From the NCBI GenBank assembly GCA_023375675.1, contig JALQBC010000066.1, positions 1 to 64,000 on the forward strand: 64,000 nt of DNA, given 5' to 3'. The translations under genes were made by a program, and so were the position numbers. Positions 10,515 through 21,106 of the stretch are shown here, piece by piece. Origin of the DNA: Cytospora piceicola (lineage: Eukaryota; Ascomycota; Sordariomycetes; Diaporthales; Cytosporaceae). Numbering within the stretch: position 1 is the first letter of the stretch; each line of letters opens with the position of its first letter. Below the pieces are notes generated by a model. The model did no database searches. It was not told the origin of the DNA and saw only the letters and a program-made list of their open reading frames with translations.

Positions 10515-11209
10515 CTAATCTTGCAGCGGCCTATCATCATTGTCAGTACCGTTTCGGGGTTTCCAATGAGGAAGTGGCTGAAATACCCAAGGTAATCTTC
10601 GTTGATAGTACCAATAGCCCACATCTCGCCGACCTCGGCCCTGAGACCAACGATCTTAACGCGGACGTGCGTGCCGTTCTCGATAGTCATGCCTTCGTGA
10701 TCTGTGTACTGAGGCGGTGTTGCGTTCGCATCATACTTGCAAGTCTTGGGGATGAACTGAAAGCAGTGTCAACCAACGTTGCGGGACCATAAAAGAGGAC
10801 CTCCTCAGCCCTGCCAGTTACGTACGTGATCGGAAATAAAGAGCTTCAGGGGGCCGGCCTGGGCGAAGAAGCCGTGCGGATTGATCGAGTTCACCACAGC
10901 ATCAACCTTGAAAGTTCCGGTCAGCACATGACCGCAACCATGCGCACTGATTTACCCTACCGTCTCGCCCTTGAAGGGCCGCCACACCACAGCGCGGTAG
11001 CCAACTGTGAACTCTGCCAACCCACTTCCAGGAAGAATACGTCCTGCAGAGATATCGAACGTGTCCATGATCGTTATAATGAAGTAGTTTCCAGCGCAGG
11101 TGCCCTCAACGTCCTTCAGGAGCTTGGTGGTGACCAGCTCATGCATGTTTCGACCGAAGTAGGAAGGGTGTAGCGTGACATGACGCGTGAGGTTGTGGAG
11201 GAAGAACAT
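10515..11209 (-). CDS. RPB7: RNA polymerase II subunit Rpb7
   Basis: Rpb7 pairs with Rpb4 to form the stalk of RNA polymerase II and binds emerging RNA. Four exons read on the minus strand: 11209-10961, 10906-10826, 10756-10587 and 10530-10515. Introns are 54, 69 and 56 nt, with donors GTAGGG, GTACGT and GTATTT and branch-like CTGAC before two acceptors. The spliced length is 516 nt, 171 aa, the same as the yeast protein. The N-terminus is [19 protein letters not shown], followed by the tip domain with [27 protein letters not shown]; the C-terminal S1/OB domain has [17 protein letters not shown] and [15 protein letters not shown], ending PLQD. These match the known family order. The start is unambiguous because MFF is the conserved beginning. 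No defect is visible, so this is a working housekeeping gene. Confidence 0.96.
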
Positions 11210-12844
11210 CTTGGCTCGAGGTTATTTGTCGCTCTGGGTATTCGGTCGATCGGTCAGTCGGTCGGGGCTTGGTGGACTTGGGTGCAGTGCGACAGTTCTG
11301 CGGTCGTGCAGTCGCGTTTCCTGCAGCTTCGAGGTGTTGCGTCGCGAGGTCGAGTCCGTTGTCGCGGCGGGTTGAGATCAGGCGCAGTCGACAGAAGAGC
11401 TACGAAAGGAGTCGACAATCGGACTGAAGACAGCAGTTCGATGAGATTGAGCGGTCAACAAGGTTTGCGCCGGCGGACCTTGAGGATGCAGAAGCCGGTC
11501 TTGACGTGACGAGACAGCCGTTCCGCGAGGCGGCTAATTCACGAAGGTAAAGAACGGAAATCGACTCGAGACTCGCCCCGCAGTATAAAGCTCCGAAAAG
11601 GTAACTTCGTCACGCAGAGGGTGGTTTGAGTCTGTGGACGGGTATTAGGCGACTCGAAGGGGGTCGAGGGCTGGAGGAGGTTAGAAGCAGGCAGGTTGGC
11701 AGGCAAGCAAAGCAAGGCCAGAAACGGAATGTCATTGACTGAAGAAAGAGTTGACGTTCCAAGTGTGGTCCGTGCACAGAATACAGGGATGCAGGGGTCA
11801 CAATCACTCAGTAGATATTAGATCCACCACTTTACCCTTTTGTGGCATTATCATGGCGACATATTGTTTTACTACATTTGCCGTGCCCAACACTAACAGG
11901 CCGCGATAGTGACAATGAAGACCTGATGGGCTGAGGCTTAAGTGATGGGCTATTTCTCTATCGAACATACAACAGACACCATAAGTGAGGATAAGGACTT
12001 ATCTGGAAATATATTGGGGGTAACTTGAGCATTAAAGCTTCGGGGCCTACATACAGACTACCTTGGTACCCAAGTACCTACCTACCTAGGTACCTACCTA
12101 GGTACCTAGGTAAGTAGGTAGGTAACGTGTCTGTATCACACACCTATGTAAGTACACTTGGGTATATACAGTTCAGTCCATCTAGTCGCGGCCTCAGTAG
12201 TGCACAGTAGTAGGCAGCTTCTGAATATATAATGTGTGTCAACCCGCATCAGATGATCTGAGAACCCCTTATCAACAAAAAAAGGCAGCTGGGAGCAATT
12301 CGTCAGTCGAATATAGCTTTATCATTATTGATTCTAGACCCTAAGCAGTTATATACCTACCCTGTACACAGTAGGTACTTAAGGTAGTTCATGTGTGATT
12401 TGACCAGGCCTGTGACCCACTGTGGGGGCCCGCAGCTCCCAGGCCAGTTGCACCCTAGCAGCCCAAGTGCCCCGTAACTTGCCGTAGTGGAAAACCCGTC
12501 TTGCGGAGCAGCCCCCAACTCACCTCCAGATGTTCCCGACGAAGCACATCATTAATGAAACATTGCAATCCGAATCAGGAGCCCCAACGAGGTTCCTTAC
12601 CTTTTTCCGACCCGCCTTACCGAACCTCACCTTGCGGTATAATAAGGAAGTCATCATCACCGGCAAAGCTGCGCCCTCGGCACATTTGCCCTCCCTCCAC
12701 TCAAGCTCCTGTCAGAAGCTCCTTGTTTCCCGCCCTAGACCGCCGCTGTTAGGCGCAAAGTCCGATCGTTCATATTCGTCCCTTTAGTCGTAACCATCGC
12801 CGTCTTGTACCTGTCGATTACGGCCTATCCCAGCGACGTAAAAC
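11210..12844. other. Divergent intergenic region between RPB7 and the DUF962 gene
   Basis: About 1.6 kb separates the divergently transcribed RPB7 and MPO1-like genes and should hold both promoters. I see no convincing gene: open frames at 11180-11509 and 11610-11807 are arginine- or proline-rich and lack features. A TATAAA lies at 11584-11589 on the plus strand but no gene starts nearby. The palindromic CCTAGGTA array at 12055-12125 is listed separately. Confidence 0.55.
12055..12125. repeat. Palindromic CCTAGGTA / ACCTAGGT microsatellite
   Basis: A dense run of ACCTACCTAGGTACC-type units, self-complementary around CCTAGG. It ends in GGTAAGTAGGTAGGTAA (about 12107-12123), which is the same phrase as units of the satellite at 1-2015. 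Shorter traces occur near 12355-12385 and 14945-15045 (GGTACTTAGGTATGTACC, TACCCTAGGGTA). Confidence 0.85.
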
Positions 12845-13559
12845 ATGTCTCTCGACTTAGAAACACATCTAGTCGTTGTGAGTAGGCTCGCTATCCTCCT
12901 GGCTAACACCCACCCAAGCTAATGTGACAGCGCAGTACGGCTCGTATCATAGCAATGTGGTCAATATTGGTCTCCACATGGTGTGCGTACCTATTATTCT
13001 CATGACGAGTTTCCTACTGGTATGCACACCTGACGACAGCCTTGCTCTACCGACAATCCTCGATTTCCATCGCTGACCGACTCGAAAACGAATATAGGCA
13101 GCGAATTCTGGCGTCCTCATCCAAACCCCTCCGTGGCTCACGCTCGACTACCTACCCCTGAACTTGTGTACAATTGGAAGCATTCTATGGGGTGGATTCT
13201 ATGTCCTCATGGAGCCCGTGGCTGGCACGCTGCTCTGCGGAATCTGCTTGGGCATGGCCGCGGTAGACAACTACTTCTACTCCATCGACCCAAAAACATC
13301 AACAATCGTTGCAGGCGGCATTTTCCTCGTGGCATGGATCCTGCAGTTTATTGGACACGGCAAATTTGAGGGGCGAGCTCCTGCACTCCTCGACAATTTG
13401 ACGCAAGCGTTGCTCATGGCCCCGTTATTCGTCTGGCTGGAACTGCTCTTCCACTTCGGCTATCGCAAAGAACTGCAGGACAGGGTCGAGAAGCAGGTCG
13501 TGAAGAACATTGCGAAGTTCAGGGCTGAGAAGGCGAGCAAGAACGGCAAGGCGCAATGA
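12845..13559 (+). CDS. MPO1: MPO1/YGL010w-like DUF962 membrane protein (2-hydroxy fatty acid dioxygenase family)
   Basis: Yeast Mpo1 is an ER membrane Fe(II)-dependent dioxygenase that removes one carbon from 2-hydroxy fatty acids in phytosphingosine breakdown. Three exons: 12845-12877, 12936-13019 and 13098-13559. Introns are 58 nt (donor GTGAGT, acceptor CGCAG) and 78 nt (donor GTATGC, branch GCTGAC, acceptor AATATAG). The spliced product is 192 aa. It starts MSLDLETHLVVYGSYHSN and continues with LHMVCVPIIL, an insert, then LCTIGSILWGGFYVLM, LLCGICLGMAAVDNY and ILQFIGHGKFEGRAPAL, matching the family's His-containing blocks (YHS, LHMV, GHG) and its membrane segments. The C-terminus is a Lys-rich tail ending KNGKAQ. 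No lesion is visible. The DUF962 family is clear; the enzymatic role is by homology. Confidence 0.9.
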
Positions 13560-15165
13560 GTGTTTTCTCCACGCAATGAGCGCCCGATGCCCCCCCTTTC
13601 CCCCGCCATGGACGGATCGATCACCTTGAACACGGGCCGAAGTACTTCGCCCGTGATCATCAGTCCAGAAGTCTCTCCATTTTTCGTCTCAAGATGATAT
13701 GACAACCATTTTGACCTCCATATTTCCTTGGTCGCTGCTTAGGCCCCCGTTCAGCAAGAAGTTGCGAAAGAGGGTCGTGTTTGGTCAATATGAGCTCAGC
13801 AAGATACCCAATGCATCAATTCACAATCCAGCCTATCCCTTGGTCAAGCAGTCCTGAAGTTGCTCGTCTCCCGGTGTCAGGGCCCCGCCTTACGTCCATC
13901 AATGGAGGAAGCCCTCTGAATACACTCCAAAAAATTGCCAACCCAGCCTATTCCGAAACCACGGGAATCCCTTTCAGTCACCCCACTGAAACAACATCAT
14001 CAGTTTCCGGAAGGCAAGAGGCAAGGTTTTCGGTAGCTGTCAGTGCAAGTTTCGAATGTATGACTTTATCTCATCTATTTCCAGCGCCCCCTGATTCCAG
14101 CTTTACATCAGCTACACAAGCTCTTCAGGCTGAGAGCTAAGCATACCAAATATGGTTGTTTCGCAAAGGGAGGCCGGCGACCGCTTTCGGTCTCTACGAA
14201 TCAAAAGTAGTAGTCTATTTCCATGAACATACACCGAGCCTCTACGCCTACCCGTGGGGCGTTGAAATGAAGCTTTTTATGCCAAGATCACTCGTTTCTC
14301 TTCCAGAAGATTTCGGCTCGAAACTCGAGGACCAATAGCAAGTCAAATGGAATACGACGCGCTCGAGTATATTTTGAGTGATCACTACGCCAAGTTAATT
14401 TGCGGAATCCCATATCATGTTTGATGACCCAGGGCATCATGATCGGAAGGCAAGGCGATTGACCTAGTTGTCAAATTTGGAGGCATACACATGGCGACTT
14501 GTCATTTGCTTGTCAGCCGAGCTGTGCTGCATTGGTATCTGGCACGTAGCTCAATCGTTCGGTGAGGCCAGGGGCATTCATTCTTGATGTGCCAATGGTC
14601 AGGAGCCTCAGAGACAGGCTTGGGATGCTGTAGGTTATACCTCGGTCTTTGTTCTACAATTGCAAGACCGCTCTATATATAGCTTCTATTCTTATCTTGA
14701 CCTTAATCACGACCTTGAGACTTGGAACAATGCTTGACCATGGATTGGTATCCCACATACCAAGATGATGAGTCCTTGTAGGGTATGCCAATCATATCCC
14801 TAGAGCAAAAAAAAAATGGGAACATGTCACATTCAGATGGTATAATTTCAAAGAACAAAACTCCACTAATATTTGAGAACGAATGTATTCTGGTAAGTAA
14901 TCTAAGGGTATGGATATCAGCTTGGGGATCACTTACTCATTACTGGGTACTTAGGTATGTACCTTATCCATGCGATTGTGAATCACAAGGCCAGCTTGTG
15001 ATGTAAAAAGGAGACCCAAATGTACGTAAGTACCCTAGGGTAGATACAGTTTCACCAAATGAGAATGATGGCCGTCAAAGAAGCTCATCGCGGCAAACCC
15101 AACACCGACAAAGGAAATGGTGTCTATCCCCCTTACCGTATCCGGCAAACATCCAACCCACTCAG
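13560..15165. other. Long intergenic region, no supported gene
   Basis: About 1.6 kb of normal composition between the 3' ends of the DUF962 gene and the next minus-strand gene. A frame at 13781-14140 (Ser/Pro/Thr-rich, ATG at 13790) and one at 14156-14338 are open, but have no motif, signal peptide or splice support. Short CCTAGGG/GGTACTTAGG palindromic traces occur at 14945-15045. I found no tRNA fold. Confidence 0.5.
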
Positions 15166-16326
15166 TTACCTTCGCCGGTGGGTGTACGGCAACTTCTGGG
15201 TAACATTGAGAGCCGAGACCTGCGACTCGGGCGGACTGTATGTTAGCGGAGACACTCCGTTCACGTCTGCATCATAGCCACCACGAGGAACCGCATAGGG
15301 CTGCTGATAGATGCGATCAACCTCGGCCCTCGTGGCATAGCGCCTCGCGTCCCTGATCGGATGTTCCATTCTGTATCTGTCGGGGTGGGAGGCCGCGCCC
15401 CACCGAACCGCGCTGTCCTGAAACCTCCGAGTCTCCTCGTCGTAGTGAGTACCTACAGTGAAGGCCTCGTGGTGGACTGCGAACTGGACGTCCGACTCCA
15501 TGGCCGGATGGTGTCGAATGTCCGGGTAAACGGCGTCGTGAGGAACAGCCGGCGTGGCGGCGTGGCGGTGCTTGCTGAGGTTCAGAGGCGCCGGGTAGGC
15601 CGAGTTGGTGTTGCTGCTGCCCTGGCGGGTGCTCGAGGGCTCCGCGTGACGCTTTGTCTCCCTGGCTTTAGCAATAGCCCGGGCGCGGATGTCGTCGACT
15701 TTGTCTTTCCTCCTGGTCTCCCTACTTACCTTTCCGGCCTCGCGAATCGTCTTCCTAGCGTATTCCTCTGACTGCTTCCTTGCCCGGTTGTCGGGTTCAG
15801 CAGCATACTTGGTGCTGCGCGAAGGGCGTGGAGGTGGCTGTCTTGGGTTCTCGTATTTCGAAGGGCGTCGAGCCGGTGCCTGGTGGACCTGTGGCTGTTG
15901 CGTCCGAGTGTCGTATCTCGACGACATTTGAACCTGACCATGTCTCTCGTTACGGTAAGAAGAAGACAGATGAGCCCTTGGTGGTGGAAGAGGAGCCAGC
16001 CCCTGCGCACCACCGGCTCGAGTTGCCGAGCTTCCATCATAGTAGTAAGCCTGTCCACCCAGATTGGCTTGAGGCTGCTGGATGGGAGTCGGTCCACCGA
16101 GGCGGTTCACTAAACCACCCTCTGCTTTGCACGCCCGGCAGGGCTCTGGGACACCAAAGGAGTCTTCCTTCTTCTTCATACAGTACCCCTTTCCGTCCAC
16201 TCTTGGACCTCCAAAAGGCACAAAGCACCAAATGCGGCTAGACTTCTTCGCCTTCTCACATCGTTGGGGGGCTCCGTTCTTCTCCCTGTGGCCGCAGATG
16301 CAGCGTCGGTAGATTTGAATGCACAT
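15166..16326 (-). CDS. Protein of unknown function with N-terminal Cys motif and basic central helix, 386 aa
   Basis: A single uninterrupted frame starts at ATG 16326. The first 70 residues carry eight cysteines (2, 9, 11, 23, 34, 49, 63, 66) with a CICGHREK core and a final CRAC pair, the spacing expected of a small zinc-binding module. Residues 71-180 are low complexity, rich in Pro, Gln, Ser and Arg. Residues about 181-229 form a strongly charged Arg/Lys/Glu helix (RKQSEEYARKTIREAGKV onward) that could be a coiled coil or nucleic-acid-binding segment. The rest is His/Tyr/Arg-rich and disordered-looking. I know similar short Cys/His openings in hypothetical fungal proteins, but no function. 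It is divergent from the gene at 17122. No intron is needed. Confidence 0.75.
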   Translation of the reverse strand: MCIQIYRRCICGHREKNGAPQRCEKAKKSSRIWCFVPFGGPRVDGKGYCMKKKEDSFGVPEPCRACKAEGGLVNRLGGPTPIQQPQANLGGQAYYYDGSSATRAGGAQGLAPLPPPRAHLSSSYRNERHGQVQMSSRYDTRTQQPQVHQAPARRPSKYENPRQPPPRPSRSTKYAAEPDNRARKQSEEYARKTIREAGKVSRETRRKDKVDDIRARAIAKARETKRHAEPSSTRQGSSNTNSAYPAPLNLSKHRHAATPAVPHDAVYPDIRHHPAMESDVQFAVHHEAFTVGTHYDEETRRFQDSAVRWGAASHPDRYRMEHPIRDARRYATRAEVDRIYQQPYAVPRGGYDADVNGVSPLTYSPPESQVSALNVTQKLPYTHRRR

Positions 16327-17121
16327 TCTTGTGATAGTTGCTTGACGTTAGTAGTTCGATGCAGGAATGTGAAGATGTGAGGAAGGGAGGGTGTTCCGTC
16401 AGCAGTTATCAAGACGAGGTTGTGAGTAGCATCTTTCTTGGATCTTCTCGGGCAGGACTCACCTATTAAATATCCTTCGACCCAAGGACCCCATTACCCA
16501 GCAGATAAAGGAGAACAATAACACGGTGCGGGAATTCTTGCTGAACAACGACTCGGGCATAAAGACCTCGACGGCTGATGAAAGGCCACACGACAACAAT
16601 ACACTTGTTTCGACACGGGTCCAACCTAGACCCACTAGCGACATCATTGCGCCCTTGAAGCTGCTTATTAACGGCCATGGTAGTTTTCTTAGTTGACAAT
16701 GGCTTTGTGTTATGGATCAATGCCATGAGAATTCTATTGTCGAGAAATACCACGGAGGCCAATCCTTTTGTTGCGTCGCCTGGAGTCCGGCCTAGATCAT
16801 CAACAGGATTGTTGTTACTTGACGCGCCTTGTTCGTAGGCACAATAGCATTGTTCGAAATCACAATAGTTCTGTAAAAGAGTTCCCATAGAGTGTTCGGT
16901 GGTAGAAATATATAAAGTTGGCCTGCCTGGCCTCTGTCTGGAATCTTCTTCTTGCTCTCCCACAGCAAGTTCGAGTTGCGACAGCCTGGCTACAGTGTAA
17001 GCCACCAAGAATCCACCTCCGCAACCTACACTAACAACACTAACCTTCATAGGCAGCATCCAAGGATATCACATCAGGTTACATCTTCAGGTAAGATCAC
17101 CCATTCACAGCAAGAGACAAG
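16327..17121. promoter_or_regulatory. Divergent promoter region and 5' leader of the acidic-protein gene
   Basis: A TATATAAAG box at 16909-16917 faces the plus-strand gene and is followed by CT-rich sequence. A good leader intron lies at 16997-17052: donor GTAAGC, branch CACTAAC, acceptor CATAG, 56 nt. A second strong donor GTAAGA at 17091 has a possible acceptor CCTCCTAG near 17159; if used, it would remove the ATG at 17122. A 197-codon minus-strand frame at 16466-17059 overlaps all this and is judged fortuitous. Confidence 0.6.
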
Positions 17122-18228
17122 ATGCAATCCTTCTTCTCGAGACTGTTGCATCCTCCTAGGGCACGAGGACCCACCCAGGCCCCTCCTGCCCGGGGTCAAG
17201 CGCAAGTCAACGCTCTTCTTAGCCCCTATGCCCTTGGTTCCGAAGACTTAGATGATTTTGTACACGTAATCCAGGCCTCAGACCCCCAGAATCGACGTGT
17301 CCGAGGCATTATAGGTAGGGCACGGCCCTCGCGCGCAACCACTTCACCTGCTTCACCATCCCAGGGCATCAATGTCACCTACCCCTTCATTCCGGAGACT
17401 GAGAGTATGGAGAGAAACATCGAGCCTGCCAATATCACCGGCCATGTATCAGACTCCGGATCATCTTGGGCCCTCTCTCCTCCCGCAAGCCTCTTGATCG
17501 AGAAAGCAGCCAGCACCGAATCGTTTGTTGAACTCTCTCCCCCCGCGAGTCTTCTGGTCGAGGGCGCAGCCCGCAACGGATCGCCTGGCAACACCAAGAA
17601 CTCTCCCGAGGGAGGGAGCGCTTGCTCATCATACGCAACGTCATACAGCCACAGTCCTGGATCGGATGGGTCGTATCATCCCGTTCAGTGGGATCTCCTC
17701 CAGAACCTGGTGGCTGTAATTGAAGATGGAGAGTTTGATTCCGACGCTTCGACACTGATCGACAGCATGTATGCAAGTTCTGTTTATGATGACGACGCCC
17801 CTGAGATCGACATTGATGATTTGGAAGTCAGCCTTACTTCTTCACACCACAACAGCATTCGTGGTAATGCTGGTGATCCAGAGGCCGAGTCGAGTATCTC
17901 CCAGGTTCCAGGTGATGAAGGTGACTAGGCTGGCCTACAGCACGAGTGTGCTGAGCTTCTCTAGCTTCCCTCCGGCCCCAAGCATTGAAGATGAGGCTGA
18001 AGCCGTGGTCGATGAAGAGCCCAAATTCAAGAGCCCATCAGTCTTCCCGTTGTGGGAGCAGAAGCCCGAGCACCGTCAAGTACTTTTTGAAAGGTGAGTC
18101 CTCTCACATTTACCCCCTCCCCCCCCTCATCTTATCACTCGGGCTCGAGTGGTCGGAAAATGCAGCATACAATACTTGAGGATATTCCTGAATTAGTTCC
18201 CGATCCCGCACTGCTGGTTCTGGGTTGA
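17122..18228 (+). CDS. Acidic protein of unknown function, multi-exon
   Basis: The first exon opens at ATG 17122 (MQSFFSRLLHPP) and stays open to 17928. It contains a 20-residue duplication with SPPASLL at residues 119-125 and 139-145, and an acidic end (DDDAPEIDIDDLEVS). A second acidic frame, shifted by one base, encodes PPAPSIEDEAEAVVDEEPK and ends at a clear GTGAGT donor at 18094. An acceptor at 18149 restores a frame reading HTILEDIPELVPDPALLVLG to a TGA at 18226-18228. The CAG acceptor at 18165 would give a shorter end. An intron must join the first two frames: options are donors at 17864, 17873 or 17912 with acceptors at 17954 or 17990; 17912-17954 (43 nt, GAG acceptor) gives the most natural protein. 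A one-base frameshift is the alternative. No known domain is recognised; the protein is probably largely disordered. Confidence 0.6.
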
Positions 18229-18610
18229 GCATGGCGGCGTTCTGCTTTGGTTCCAGGTTGTTTAATCCTGGTTATGCTTTTTCGTGTTGTTAGAGCATAC
18301 TTTTGAGACAGCATAATAAATAATTTCACACGAATCTAGAGTCCCCAATGCCCTATTTGATTGATGAGAGCACAATGTGTAGTGAGAATAATAATATTGA
18401 TAGTAATCTTTTTCCAGAACCGCTGCGGCCCCCCGAACTTGCAAATTCACAAGACGAAAGCAAGTCGTCACAGTGTCGTGACAGTTTCACAATCCGTCTA
18501 TACTACCCCATGGTCCACCCACACCTCCCAGAAGTCCAAAATAGTCATCATCGTCATGAAAATTCGTTAGCGTGCATGGCGAAGAAGCTCGATAGCGACG
18601 TGGCGCTTGT

Positions 18611-20296
18611 TCAAATGCCGAGTGAGCCAAGAGCGCCAAGAACATCGTTGATGAGAGCAGCAGGCACAGAGCCGGTTGGAAGAGTACCTGCGAGTCCGGC
18701 GAGGGGGACAACTCCTGCAACGGATTGAAGGATGGAAGACAGCAGTTCAACAATGAGAGTCTCTGGGCCAGAAGCCAGCGAATTCGTCAGACCTGTATAA
18801 TTTTTGTTAGCATTGGCCTGTAAAGTGCTCGCCTCATGTACTGGAAGAACCTACCAGATATACCGCTGAACTGGTTCACAATGTTGAGGAGAGAGGTCAA
18901 GAGGTCCACGATCAAGGAAACCACAGCAGAGACATTACTCAAGTTATCAAGGGAGCTCAGACCGGCGTTGGGAATGGCGGAAGTGATTGGGTTCAGAATA
19001 CCGGGAAGGGCGCCGGTGACACCACCCAAAATACCGGGAATGGCGCCTGTGATACCACCGAGGATACCAGGGACAGCGTTGCTGACACCGGCGAGAGCAC
19101 TGGGGACAGCAGAGGGAACAAGGCCCAGGATACCGCTCACAGCACCGGGAATAGCGCTAGTAACACCGCCCAGACCGCTGATAACGCCAGACAGACCAGG
19201 CAGCGCTTGGCGCTTGGTGGTAGGTGTGACGCTGGGGCTCGAAGACGCGGAAATATCACCAAAAAGGGAGGGGATGACTCCAAGAACGCCAGCCACTGGG
19301 GACAGTGTCGCGTTCAATGCACTGAGCTGTTTCACGAGGCCTGGAAGTGCATACTTGAGCTGGGTGGAGGTCTTGATGCCTGAGAGAACTTGGGCGATGT
19401 TGTTTGACTGATCATTGACGGTGTTGGTAATGTCCTATGTCATTCCATTAGTAAGGGAACGGGATTTGGTCTAATGTTGAAAGTGTGGTAAATCTCACCA
19501 GTAGACCAGATAGGCCGCCAACAGATTTCAACCCTGGGATGTCCTTAACGACGGGAGGGACGTAGACGGGGAGACCAGGGATGCCGAGACTTTGGGCGTA
19601 CTGAGCAGCGTCGGCAGACTTGGCTTTCTGCGCGGCGTTGGTATCATGAGCAGAGCTAGCGTCTTGTGCATTCTGTGCAGAGTTTGCGTCCTGAGCGTTC
19701 TGTGCAGCGCTCGCGTCCTGGGTAGACTGGGACTTCTGCATGGCGTTCATATCCTGAGCACTCTGCATAGCGTTTGCGTCCTGTGCATTCTGTGTAGAGC
19801 TCGCGTCCTGGGCTGACTGAGCATTCTGAGCGGCATTGGCGTCTTGACCGTTCTGAGTAGACTGAGCATTCTGTGCAGCGTTGGCGTCTTGTGCGGCTTG
19901 TGCGTCATGTGTAGACTTCATGTCCTGCGCGGCATTGTCGTTCTGCGCGGCATTGTCGTTCTGCGCGGCATCAGCCTCTTGCGCGTCTTGCGCGTCTTGT
20001 GCAGTGCTGGCGTCCTGTGCAGAGCTCATAGCCTGAGCAGTATTGGCGTTTGCGGCATTGGTATCCATCGCAGCACCGTTGGCGTTCTGCGCAGAATCTG
20101 CGGCATTGGCTCCCATCGCGGAATTGTCGGTGCCGGCGGCGTTCATACCGTTTACAGCATCGGCGCTGTTAGCAGCATTGACTGCGTTGGTACCATCGAC
20201 GGCATTGGCAATGTCAGTCCTCTCCTCGACGACGGGGGCCGCAAGGGCCGCGGCAGCAAAAGCAGCGGCAATAATGGAGTACTTCATCTTGGACAA
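18611..20296 (-). CDS. Secreted cysteine-free repeat protein, 519 aa
   Basis: Three exons on the minus strand: 20296-19499, 19434-18855 and 18792-18611. Introns are 64 nt (GTGAGA...ATAG) and 62 nt (GTAGGT, branch GCTAAC, acceptor TACAG). An alternative ATG at 20287 gives the tighter signal peptide MKYSIIAAAFAAAALAAP. Residues about 28-90 are Asn/Ala-rich; about 92-235 is a degenerate repeat of A-Q-[DN]-A type (AQDANAAQNAQ); then a Pro/Val segment ending SVGGLSGLL. Exon 2 gives DITNTVNDQSNNIAQVLSGI, a KR pair at about 340-341 (Kex2-like), then hydrophobic repeats such as IPGILGGITGA. Exon 3 continues LTNSLASGPETLIVELL and ends LGALGSLGI. There is no cysteine in the whole protein. A surface or wall structural protein is likely; I do not recognise the family. 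Confidence 0.85.
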
Positions 20297-20422
20297 AAAT
20301 GAAGCTAATACTTCGTCAGGAGGGGAATATTGTTCTGCTGGGAATAGAGCCGAGGGAATTGGTAGTAATGGGTACCAGTTGACGATCGAGAACTAAGGCG
20401 AACTAAGGCAAGCATGGCTGCT

Positions 20423-20431
20423 TCTTATAGG
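20423..20431 (-). promoter_or_regulatory. TATA box of the secreted repeat protein gene
   Basis: CTATAAGAA read on the minus strand lies about 130 bases upstream of the start codon at 20296, a normal distance for a fungal TATA box with its leader. Confidence 0.5.
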
Positions 20432-21106
20432 CCTCAAGTGTATCACATTCATGCCCAGGAATTCAAGGCATAATGGTGTGGAATTGGCTCTGCTACCACG
20501 GTTTGCAGATTGTCTTGGCCTACTTCCCTTGGTGTTCAGTTCTTGTGATTGATCGTTGATGATGATCTACTGATATCGAAAGGCCAGGGCAGGGAGATAC
20601 TCACTGGAATGTATACCTAAGCAGATGATCCTGCAATATCTCAACTTCAAGCGCGGATCGTGCTACGCCAAGTGTTGATTCAAGGTAAAAAGTTTTAGAG
20701 AAAGGCTAGAAACCTACCGTTGTGGAATTTGAGAGGCTGGACCTGTCCCGCTGTCTTGTCAGATACCCGGCATGTGGAGCATGGAATGCTTCAAAGGAAT
20801 GGGAAGTGCGATCGAGATGGGATTCCCACTGACTCTGAAACAAACTTGCAGGAATTTCATGCCGAGACCTTCAGGAACGTGATTCTCCTCAACAACTCTT
20901 TCTTCCCCGTTAAGGTATCGGCTTAATCCGGGACGCTTCTACCGGTGATCATTGGGTTTGATTGGAGGATGTCGAATATACTCAAACTATGGCGATATAT
21001 GTTGTCTCGCCCACTCGGCGGCAAAAAGAATGCTAGATTGAGGCTTGTTGCAGAGGACGGGGGAGGTTGGAGGCTGTCTACCTCCCTTCCATGTTCGTAG
21101 CCCTAG
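20432..21106. other. Intergenic region upstream of the secreted repeat protein gene
   Basis: About 0.7 kb of normal composition between the promoter of the secreted protein gene and the 3' end of the ubiquitin hydrolase gene. A 68-codon plus-strand frame at 20720-20926 has no motif or splice support. I see no RNA gene. Confidence 0.5.

Noticed and set aside
10181..10792. 203-codon plus-strand open frame
   Set aside because: It is the antisense of RPB7 exons 3-4, introns 2-3 and the RPB7 3' flank; RPB7 on the minus strand explains the sequence.
13781..14140. 119-codon Ser/Pro/Thr-rich frame
   Set aside because: No motif, signal peptide, splice site or promoter; retained only as a note in the intergenic entry.
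16466..17059. 197-codon minus-strand open frame
   Set aside because: It overlaps the TATA box, leader and leader intron of the plus-strand gene at 17122, and has no recognisable domain or splice support.
19592..20302. Plus-strand frames rich in Val/Leu/Cys
   Set aside because: They are antisense readings of the AQ[DN]A repeat of the secreted protein gene.
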